This document shows positions 1 to 5,623 of a stretch of 8,082 nt of DNA, in pieces. A model generated the notes under the pieces. The model had not been told where the DNA came from. It saw nothing but the letters and a program-made list of their open reading frames with translations, and searched no databases. Position numbers and translations under genes: made by a program. The first letter of the stretch is position 1; each line of letters opens with the position of its first letter. This DNA is from Actinomycetes bacterium (lineage in GTDB: Bacteria; Actinomycetota; Actinomycetes; Propionibacteriales; Nocardioidaceae): NCBI GenBank assembly GCA_023415395.1, contig JAEZKN010000311.1:1-8082 (forward strand), in the 5' to 3' direction.

Positions 1-620
1 CCGCCGGCCTGGTCGCGGCGCACGGCGCGGAGATCGTCGGCACCCAGGAGCTCCAGGGCGACCAGCTCGCAGGGCTCACCGCGCGCACCGGCCTGACCGC
101 GTGGCCGGGCACCGCGTGGGGCGCGGCCGAGACCGACAACTCGATCCTCTACGACGACGGCCGCTTCGACTACGTCGAGGGCCGGAGCTTCACGGTGACG
201 TTCATGGGCCGCCCGCGTCCCTCGCCGATCCTCAAGCTGCGCGAGAGCGCGACCGGCCGGGAGTTCTACGTCGTCAACACGCACCTCTCCGCGGGTGGGG
301 GGCGCTACGCCACCGAGCGGCGCAACGGCATGGCCACGCTCGTGAAGGTGATGACCGACCTCAAGGCCACCGGCCTTCCGGTCTTCCTCACCGGCGACAT
401 GAACGACCGGGAGCCGTTCTACTGCAACGTCGTGGGCCCGGCCGGGCTGGTCAACTCCAACGGCGGGGGTGCCGGGTGCGCTCCGCCGGGCGGCCAGATC
501 CCGGTCGACTGGGTGGTCGGGTCCGGCATGACGTGGAGCGGCTACTGGCGCGACACCTCCTCGACCACCCGCCGGATCAGCGACCACATCTTCGTCAGCG
601 CGACCGCGCACATCTCCTGA
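1..620 (+). CDS. Endonuclease/exonuclease/phosphatase (EEP) family protein, 5'-truncated by window edge
   Basis: C-terminal part (about 205 residues, frame starting at base 3) of an EEP-fold metal-dependent hydrolase, the DNase I / exonuclease III / sphingomyelinase superfamily that cleaves phosphoesters. Active-site motifs appear in family order: GTQE with the metal-binding Glu at 48-50, NTHLS with the catalytic His at 282-284, GDMND with Asp 396-398 and Asn 402-404, VDWVVG with Asp 507-509, and terminal SDH with Asp 582-584 and His 585-587. All expected residues downstream of the missing N-terminus are intact, so it is probably active. Two cysteines (in YCN and GAGC) could form a disulfide, which fits an exported protein, but the signal-peptide region lies outside the window. 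Substrate (DNA, RNA or phospholipid) cannot be read from the sequence. It ends 102 bp before a second EEP gene on the same strand. The two are clearly divergent, so this is not a recent duplication. Confidence 0.88.
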   Translation, partial: AGLVAAHGAEIVGTQELQGDQLAGLTARTGLTAWPGTAWGAAETDNSILYDDGRFDYVEGRSFTVTFMGRPRPSPILKLRESATGREFYVVNTHLSAGGGRYATERRNGMATLVKVMTDLKATGLPVFLTGDMNDREPFYCNVVGPAGLVNSNGGGAGCAPPGGQIPVDWVVGSGMTWSGYWRDTSSTTRRISDHIFVSATAHIS

Positions 621-633
621 GAGAGCGCTCCAG

Positions 634-651
634 AACTACAGGTCTGTAGTT
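634..651. promoter_or_regulatory. Perfect palindrome, candidate operator
   Basis: AACTACAGGTCTGTAGTT consists of two 8-bp arms that are exact reverse complements, separated by GT. It starts 14 bp after the stop of the first EEP gene and lies 13 bp upstream of a possible -35 element for the second. It is AT-richer than its surroundings and has no T-tract after it, so a dimeric repressor site is a better reading than a terminator. The CTACA...TGTAG half-sites recall BlaI/CopY-type winged-helix operators in general style, but the spacing was not matched to any known site. No regulator gene is visible in the window. Confidence 0.45.
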
Positions 652-663
652 ATCCGCGATCCC

Positions 664-692
664 TTGTCAGTGACTTGTGGGGATGGTGTGAT
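664..692 (+). promoter_or_regulatory. Possible promoter of the second EEP gene
   Basis: TTGTCA (664-669) resembles a -35 box (TTGACA, 5 of 6). It is followed after 17 bp by TGTGAT (687-692), a weak -10 match (TATAAT, 4 of 6). Transcription would begin near 699, leaving a leader of about 25 nt with the ribosome site GAGAGGAG. The 13-bp direct repeats at 670-682 and 697-709 flank the -10. This is a pattern match only. Confidence 0.25.
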
Positions 693-709
693 TCCTGTGA
701 CTTGTGGGG
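670..709 (+). repeat. Pair of 13-bp direct repeats in the leader of the second EEP gene
   Basis: GTGACTTGTGGGG occurs at 670-682 and again, identically, at 697-709, with a start-to-start distance of 27 bp. The repeats sit just upstream of the ribosome site (712-719) and ATG (726) of the second EEP gene, one on each side of the weak -10 candidate. They could be half-sites for a regulator bound on one helix face or a small local duplication. No other copy was noticed in the window. Confidence 0.6.
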
Positions 710-725
710 TTGAGAGGAGCCGGTG

Positions 726-2078
726 ATGGGTGCACGTGTGGGTCGGTACGGCGTCGGCGCGGTCGTCGCGCTCGCGCTCGGGCTCTCCGTGCTGGCGCCC
801 GCGCCGGTCGCCACCGCCAAGGACAACGGGGTGCCGACGGACCCGCCGCCGGTCGGCCAGCCCACCGTGACGATGGTCCAGGCGAACATCCTCACCACGA
901 TGAAGCCGGAGAAGTTCCAGCGCGACGCCCGCACGGTGACGTCGTTGGGCGCGGACTTCATCAGCTACAACGAGGTGCCGTTCCGCTACGACCACTTCCT
1001 CGCGCCGGCGGGCTACGAGCTCTACCGCGACACGTCCAACCGCTTCACCGCGGCCACGCCGGTGGCCTGGCGCACGGACCGCTGGACCCCGGTCGCCACC
1101 GGCAACCAGTGGATCTCCAACTGGCGCGGCAAGCCGCCGGGCAAGGTGGTCGAGCTCGGCCGGCGTACCGCCAACTGGGTGACGCTCAAGGGCGTCGACG
1201 GCCGCGTGGTGAGCATCGTCTCGACCCACGTCGCGCCGCCGACCCGCGGCATGCCCGACCTGCTGCGCCGCTCGGTGAAGAACCTCAACAAGCTCGTCGA
1301 CAAGCTCGCCGCGAGCGGGCCGGTGCTGGTGGGCGGTGACTTCAACGTCCACTACACCAGCGGGCGCTACCCCCGGGACCTGCTCACGCAGGGCCAGCTG
1401 GCCCCCACCTACGACCTGCTGGGCGCGCACTTCCCGACCGGCGACCACTTCGGCCACACCATCGACTACCTCTTCGCCCGGGGGGAGGGTCAGCTCACCG
1501 CGACCCACCAGTACCCGATCGAGCTGAAGTCCGACCACGACGCCGTGGTCGGGGAGTTCACCTGGGTGGTCGACGCGCCGACGACGATCACCTCGGTGGT
1601 GAGCAAGCCGACGGGCACCAAGCCCGAGAAGCGAGCGGCGGTCAAGGCGCTCCTGGCGGCCGTCGACGCCGCCGAGCCCGGCTCGACCGTGGCGGTGCGG
1701 ACGCCGGTCTTCGACCTGCGCGGACCGCTCCGTTCGCTGCGCAAGGCGCTCGAGCGCGGCGTGCACGTCCAGGTGATGACCGCGAACAACGCCGCGAGCG
1801 GCCGCGAGCGGACGCTCGCCCGGGCGGTCGCCGCCCAGGGCGACCCGGACAGCTGGGTCCAGGCGTGTGGCGCGGGCTGCCTGCCCGCGTGGAAGTCGGC
1901 CGGGATGCCGCGCTCGCTGCTCATGGTCAGCGACGCCGCCGGCGCGTGGACCACCCGCTTCGACGTGAACCGGATGATCGTCGCCGACCTCACCAAGCTG
2001 CGCTCCCGGGTCACGGTGCAGACCGGCCCGGTCGCGCTCGAGGGTGGAGCGGCCCTCCTGGCGGGCGGAGCCGGCTGA
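726..2078 (+). CDS. Secreted EEP-family hydrolase with C-terminal degenerate PLD-like half domain
   Basis: A 450-residue protein. The ATG at 726 follows GAGAGGAG (712-719); an in-frame GTG at 723 is an alternative. Residues 1-31 form a signal peptide: basic start, hydrophobic stretch from about 10 to 24, probable cleavage after VATA. Residues 47-282 are an EEP domain with every catalytic position present: Asn54, Glu83, His168, Asp205 and Asn207 (GGDFN), Asp247, and Asp270-His271 (SDHD). It is probably an exported metal-dependent phosphodiesterase or nuclease. Residues about 300-435 resemble one half of a bacterial phospholipase D-like domain (RGVHVQVM strand, SWVQACGAGC, then GMPRSLLMV where family members carry an HxK motif), but His and Lys are replaced by Pro395 and Ser397. 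A CGAGC cysteine pair (381, 385) could form a disulfide. The extension is probably non-catalytic, perhaps substrate-binding or structural. A sulfotransferase-like gene begins 13 nt after the stop, so co-transcription is likely. EEP assignment is firm; the PLD relation is an eye-made comparison. Confidence 0.88.
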   Translation: MGARVGRYGVGAVVALALGLSVLAPAPVATAKDNGVPTDPPPVGQPTVTMVQANILTTMKPEKFQRDARTVTSLGADFISYNEVPFRYDHFLAPAGYELYRDTSNRFTAATPVAWRTDRWTPVATGNQWISNWRGKPPGKVVELGRRTANWVTLKGVDGRVVSIVSTHVAPPTRGMPDLLRRSVKNLNKLVDKLAASGPVLVGGDFNVHYTSGRYPRDLLTQGQLAPTYDLLGAHFPTGDHFGHTIDYLFARGEGQLTATHQYPIELKSDHDAVVGEFTWVVDAPTTITSVVSKPTGTKPEKRAAVKALLAAVDAAEPGSTVAVRTPVFDLRGPLRSLRKALERGVHVQVMTANNAASGRERTLARAVAAQGDPDSWVQACGAGCLPAWKSAGMPRSLLMVSDAAGAWTTRFDVNRMIVADLTKLRSRVTVQTGPVALEGGAALLAGGAG

Positions 2079-2091
2079 CATCCTTGGGCGC

Positions 2092-3195
2092 ATGCCAGAC
2101 GCCCGCAGGCTGTACCTCCACGTCGGCCTCCAGAAGACCGGTACGTCGTACCTCCAGGCCGCCCTGCTCAACAGCAGGGACCGCCTGAGCGACGCGGGCC
2201 TCGACCTGGTGCCGCCCACCAAGCGCGAGTCGTTCGAGCTGATGGTCGTGGTGCGGGACCGCTACGCCGACCGTCGTGACGACGAGTCCGACCGCAACAT
2301 CCTCGACCGCTTCAGCCGGCAGCTCGCCGACGCGACGGGCTCGCGGGCGGTCTACAGCCAGGAGTCGCTCGCGGCGTCCGGTCCGGACCAGGTCCAGCGG
2401 CTGCTCGCGGCCTGCGGCGAGCGCGAGGTCCACGTCGTCGTCACCGTCCGGGACCTGCCGCGCGGGTTGCCCTCGGCCTGGCAGGAGGAGCTCAAGGCGG
2501 GCAGCGCCGTCCCGTTCGGCCGCCACCTGCGCCGGCTGCGCCGCCAGGAGCGCGAGGGGTCGGGCCGCAACCCGTGGATCCACCTGGACGCGCCCGCGGT
2601 GCTCGCGCGCTGGGGCGAGCACCTGCCGGCCGAGCGGCTGCACGTCGTCACGGTCCCGCCGTCGGGCAGCGCCCCGACCCTGCTGCTGGAGCGCTTCGCG
2701 CGCGTGCTCGGGGTCGACCCCAGCCTGCTCGAGCCGGAGGACCGGCCGGCCAACACCAGCCTCGGCCTGGTCCAGGCCGAGGTGCTGCGGCGGGTCAACG
2801 CGGAGCTGCCCGAGGAGGTCCACCGCCGCTACGTCTACAGCGAGGTCGTCAAGCGCTCCTTCGCCCGCGGCGTCCTCGGGGCCCAGGACGGCGAGCGCAT
2901 CCTGGTCCCGGTCCAGCACCGGGACTGGTGCGAGGAGGTGACCGCCCGCCAGGTCGAGCGGCTGCGCGGGTACGACGTCGTCGGCTCGCTCGACGACCTC
3001 GCCTGCCAGGACCGGTACTTCGCGCCCGAGCGGCAGGCCGCGCGGCAGCGCGACGTCGCGGCCGCGTCGATCTCGGCGCTGGCCACGATGCTGGCCGAGC
3101 GTGGGACGGCGCTCGCCGAACGGCGTACGGGCGAGATCAAGGTGGGCCCGACCACGGCGCTGGGCAGGGTGAGGGCGCGGCTGCGCGGGCGCTGA
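2092..3195 (+). CDS. Sulfotransferase-like protein (paralog 1)
   Basis: A 367-residue cytosolic protein with a sulfotransferase-type P-loop fold, expected to move a sulfuryl group from PAPS to an acceptor. GLQKTGTS (residues 12-19) is the 5'-phosphosulfate-binding loop next to the first strand (LYLHV). SQES at 89-92 follows the second core strand. VTVRDLPRGLPSAWQE (117-132) matches the 3'-phosphate-binding motif, with Arg120 and Ser128 in the canonical R+8 spacing. NTSLG (221-225) and YDVVGSLDDL (294-303) are shared with the downstream paralogs. The ATG at 2092 is chosen because it places the P-loop at the same distance from the start as in paralogs 2 and 3; an in-frame GTG at 2044 would overlap the preceding gene and add unrelated residues. 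Its ribosome site is weak, so coupling to the upstream EEP gene (13-nt gap) is likely. Acceptor unknown. No membrane segment or signal peptide is seen. Confidence 0.78.
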   Translation: MPDARRLYLHVGLQKTGTSYLQAALLNSRDRLSDAGLDLVPPTKRESFELMVVVRDRYADRRDDESDRNILDRFSRQLADATGSRAVYSQESLAASGPDQVQRLLAACGEREVHVVVTVRDLPRGLPSAWQEELKAGSAVPFGRHLRRLRRQEREGSGRNPWIHLDAPAVLARWGEHLPAERLHVVTVPPSGSAPTLLLERFARVLGVDPSLLEPEDRPANTSLGLVQAEVLRRVNAELPEEVHRRYVYSEVVKRSFARGVLGAQDGERILVPVQHRDWCEEVTARQVERLRGYDVVGSLDDLACQDRYFAPERQAARQRDVAAASISALATMLAERGTALAERRTGEIKVGPTTALGRVRARLRGR

Positions 3196-3236
3196 CGAGT
3201 AGGTCACACCGCGGATACTCACGGGTAGCCGGGGGA

Positions 3237-3242
3237 TAGCAT
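3237..3242 (+). promoter_or_regulatory. Possible -10 element upstream of the acyl-CoA dehydrogenase
   Basis: TAGCAT at 3237-3242 in the 84-bp gap before the dehydrogenase resembles an actinobacterial -10 hexamer and would give a leader of about 30 nt including the GGAAGG ribosome site (3268-3273). No convincing -35 is seen at the expected distance. The gap lacks an evident terminator, so read-through from the upstream sulfotransferase-like gene is also possible. Confidence 0.22.
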
Positions 3243-3279
3243 CACTGCCGGTCCACGCACTCGTCACGGAAGGATCCCC

Positions 3280-4485
3280 ATGGGTCGCCTTTGCCAGACC
3301 GACGGTCTCACCGAGGAGCAGCAGGAGATCCTCAAGGCGGTACGCCGCTTCGTGGACGACAAGATCCTGCCGGTCGCCACGGAGCTCGAGCACGCCGACG
3401 AGTACCCGCAGGAGATCGTGGACGGGCTCAAGGAGCTGGGCATCTTCGGGCTGATGATCCCCGAGGAGTACGACGGGCTGGGCGAGTCGCTGCTGACCTA
3501 CGCGCTGTGCGTGGAGGAGATCGCGCGCGGCTGGATGAGCGTCTCCGGCGTCATCAACACCCACTTCATCGTGGCCTACCTGCTCATGCAGCACGGCACC
3601 GAGGAGCAGAAGAGGAAGTACCTGCCGAGGATGGCGACCGGCGAGGTCCGCGGCGCCTTCTCGATGTCGGAGCCGGGCCTGGGCTCGGACGTCTCGGCGA
3701 TCCGCACCAAGGCCGTGAAGGCCTCGGACGACTCGGGCGACTATGTCATCGACGGCCAGAAGATGTGGCTGACCAACGGCGGCACGTCCACGCTGATCGC
3801 GCTGCTGGTCAAGACCGACGAGGGCCAGGACTCGGTCTACCGGAACATGACGACGTTCCTCGTGGAGAAGGAGCCCGGGTACGGCGAGGTCGCCCCCGGC
3901 CTCACGATCCCCGGCAAGATCGACAAGATGGGCTACAAGGGCGTCGACACCACCGAGGCGGTCTTCGAGGGCCACCGCATCTCCGCCGACCAGGTCCTGG
4001 GCGGGGAGACCGGCAAGGGCTTCTACCAGATGATGGACGGCGTCGAGGTCGGCCGCGTCAACGTCGCCGCCCGCGCGTGCGGCATCGGCCTGCGCGCCTT
4101 CGAGCTCGCCATCGCCTACGCCCAGCAGCGGGAGACCTTCGGGAAGCCGATCGCCGACCACCAGGCGATCATGTTCCGCCTCGCGGAGATGGCGACCAAG
4201 GTCGAGGCCGCCCACGCGATGATGGTCCGTGCCGCCCGCCAGAAGGACAAGGGCGAGCGCAACGACGTCGAGGCCGGCATGGCCAAGATGCTCGCCTCGG
4301 AGTACTGCAACGAGGTGGTGTCCGACTCGTTCCGGATCCACGGCGGCTACGGTTACTCCAAGGAGTACGAGATCGAGCGCCTCTACCGCGAAGCGGCGTT
4401 CATGCTCATCGGCGAGGGCACCAGCGACATCCAGAAGATGATCATCGGCCGGAGCCTGCTCAAGGACTACAAGCTGGGATCCTGA
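3280..4485 (+). CDS. Acyl-CoA dehydrogenase family protein
   Basis: A 401-residue FAD flavoenzyme of the acyl-CoA dehydrogenase family, normal full length. It would introduce a C2-C3 double bond into an acyl-CoA in the cytosol and pass electrons to ETF. The order is N-terminal helical domain (about 10-125), middle beta domain with the FAD/substrate signature AFSMSEPGLGSD (126-137) and WLTNG (163-167), then the C-terminal helical domain with RETFGKPI (284-291), RIHGGYGYS (352-360) and IGEGTSDIQ (377-385). Glu379 sits where short/medium-chain and related members place the catalytic base, so it looks active. Chain length or branching of the substrate cannot be read. The ATG follows GGAAGG by 6 nt, the clearest ribosome site in the block. 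Its stop is 1 nt before the TTG of the next sulfotransferase-like gene, so the two are probably translationally coupled. That placement between sulfotransferase paralogs is the odd point. Confidence 0.95.
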   Translation: MGRLCQTDGLTEEQQEILKAVRRFVDDKILPVATELEHADEYPQEIVDGLKELGIFGLMIPEEYDGLGESLLTYALCVEEIARGWMSVSGVINTHFIVAYLLMQHGTEEQKRKYLPRMATGEVRGAFSMSEPGLGSDVSAIRTKAVKASDDSGDYVIDGQKMWLTNGGTSTLIALLVKTDEGQDSVYRNMTTFLVEKEPGYGEVAPGLTIPGKIDKMGYKGVDTTEAVFEGHRISADQVLGGETGKGFYQMMDGVEVGRVNVAARACGIGLRAFELAIAYAQQRETFGKPIADHQAIMFRLAEMATKVEAAHAMMVRAARQKDKGERNDVEAGMAKMLASEYCNEVVSDSFRIHGGYGYSKEYEIERLYREAAFMLIGEGTSDIQKMIIGRSLLKDYKLGS

Positions 4486-4486
4486 C

Positions 4487-5623
4487 TTGGCGCAACGCCT
4501 CTACCTGCACATCGGGCTGCCGAAGAGCGGCTCGACGTTCCTCCAGTCGGTCATGGGCGGCAACCGCGCTGCGCTGAAGGAGCACGGGTACGCCTACCCG
4601 TACGTGCAGCAGGAGGGCATGTTCCACGCTGCCGTCGAGATGGCCGGCAACCCCGAGCACTGGGGGCTGCGCCGGGAGGACGTCGACGGCACGTTCGCCG
4701 CGATGCTGCAGCGGGGGCGTGACCTCGAGCGGACCGTGGTCATCAGCCACGAGATCTTCGGGGCCGCGTCGCCGGCGCAGGTCGAGGAGATCACGGCGCA
4801 GCTCGGCGGCTTCGAGGTCCACCTGGTCGTGACCGTGCGCAACATCGGGCGGATGTTCACCGCCCAGTGGCAGGAGGCGGTCAAGAACGGCAACCCCGAG
4901 TCGTTCGCGGACTTCGCCGAGCGACAGCTGGCGTCGCTGCCCGAGCCGGGCGACCGCGTGATGGCCGGCTTCTGGCGCGGCCAGAACCTCGCCTGGCTGC
5001 TGGACCGCTGGCGTCCGCACGTCCCGCCCGAGCGCACGCACGTCGTGGTCAGTCCCGCCGGCGGGGCCGACCCCGAGGTGCTCTGGCGGCGGTTCGCGGA
5101 GGCGATCGACTTCCCGTCCGACGCCATCGACACCTCGACGGTGCCGGGCAGCAACGAGTCCCTCGGGACCCCGCAGATCGCGCTGCTGCGCCAGGTGGTC
5201 ACCGCGCTGGACGGGCGCCTGGAGCAGCCGTGGTACTCGCTGGTCGCCAAGCGCTGGTTCGCCCAGACGATGCTGAGCAAGGTCCGCTCGCGCAAGCCGG
5301 TCGCGCCCGCCCCCGTCGCCGAGCAGCTGGCCGGGGTGGCCCGCACGTGGATCGAGCTGGTCGAGACCGACGGCTACCGGGTCCACGGCGACCTGGCCGA
5401 GCTGCTGCCCGCCGTACCCCCCGAGGGCACGCCGCACCCCGACGACGTGGCGGCCGAGGACGAGCTGGCCGGCCTGCCCGACGTGCTGGCTGCGATGCTG
5501 CTGCGCGTGCGGGACGACCGGCAGCAGATCGCCGAGCTCAAGGCGGCGAACAAGGAGCTCGAGGCGCAGGTGGCCGAGCTGAGCCGGCCGCGGTCCCTGT
5601 GGAGCCGGGTGTGGCAGCGATGA
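4487..5623 (+). CDS. Sulfotransferase-like protein with C-terminal coiled coil (paralog 2)
   Basis: A 378-residue paralog of the genes at 2092 and 5620. GLPKSGST (10-17) is the PAPS-type P-loop, SHEI is at 87-90, VTVRNIGRMFTAQWQE (115-130) is the 3'-phosphate motif region, FWRGQNL is at 162-168 and NESLG at 223-227. Arg118 is kept, but the canonical R+8 serine is Ala126, with Thr125 beside it. The TTG at 4487 is the start: it is 1 nt past the dehydrogenase stop, GGGA at 4476-4479 can act as ribosome site, and the next ATG would delete the P-loop. Residues 341-365 form a short leucine-zipper-like heptad pattern: a positions V341, I348, N355, V362; d positions L351, L358, L365. It ends in a basic, Trp-containing tail. 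This suggests dimerisation or attachment to a partner. The stop overlaps the next gene's ATG (ATGA). The acceptor is unknown, and sulfotransferase activity is inferred from fold motifs only. Confidence 0.78.
   Translation: MAQRLYLHIGLPKSGSTFLQSVMGGNRAALKEHGYAYPYVQQEGMFHAAVEMAGNPEHWGLRREDVDGTFAAMLQRGRDLERTVVISHEIFGAASPAQVEEITAQLGGFEVHLVVTVRNIGRMFTAQWQEAVKNGNPESFADFAERQLASLPEPGDRVMAGFWRGQNLAWLLDRWRPHVPPERTHVVVSPAGGADPEVLWRRFAEAIDFPSDAIDTSTVPGSNESLGTPQIALLRQVVTALDGRLEQPWYSLVAKRWFAQTMLSKVRSRKPVAPAPVAEQLAGVARTWIELVETDGYRVHGDLAELLPAVPPEGTPHPDDVAAEDELAGLPDVLAAMLLRVRDDRQQIAELKAANKELEAQVAELSRPRSLWSRVWQR

Noticed and set aside
634..651. Palindrome as a Rho-independent terminator
   Set aside because: The stem is short, AT-rich and not followed by a T-run, so an operator-like dyad is the better reading.
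634..651. Naming the palindrome a BlaI or CopY operator
   Set aside because: The half-sites look similar in style, but the spacing was not matched to a known site and no such regulator gene is in the window.
636..2222. 528-codon minus-strand open frame opposite the second EEP gene
   Set aside because: Same compositional shadow; the plus strand carries a complete catalytic motif set there.
2011..4341. 776-codon minus-strand open frame opposite paralog 1 and the dehydrogenase
   Set aside because: Its translation is low-complexity (Arg, Ala, Gly, Leu, Asp, Val), has no domain motif, and lies opposite two clear genes. Long antisense frames are common in very GC-rich DNA.
4867..5619. Upstream extension of the paralog 3 reading frame
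   Set aside because: The frame is open but the residues are a shadow of paralog 2; the family-like start is the ATG at 5620.
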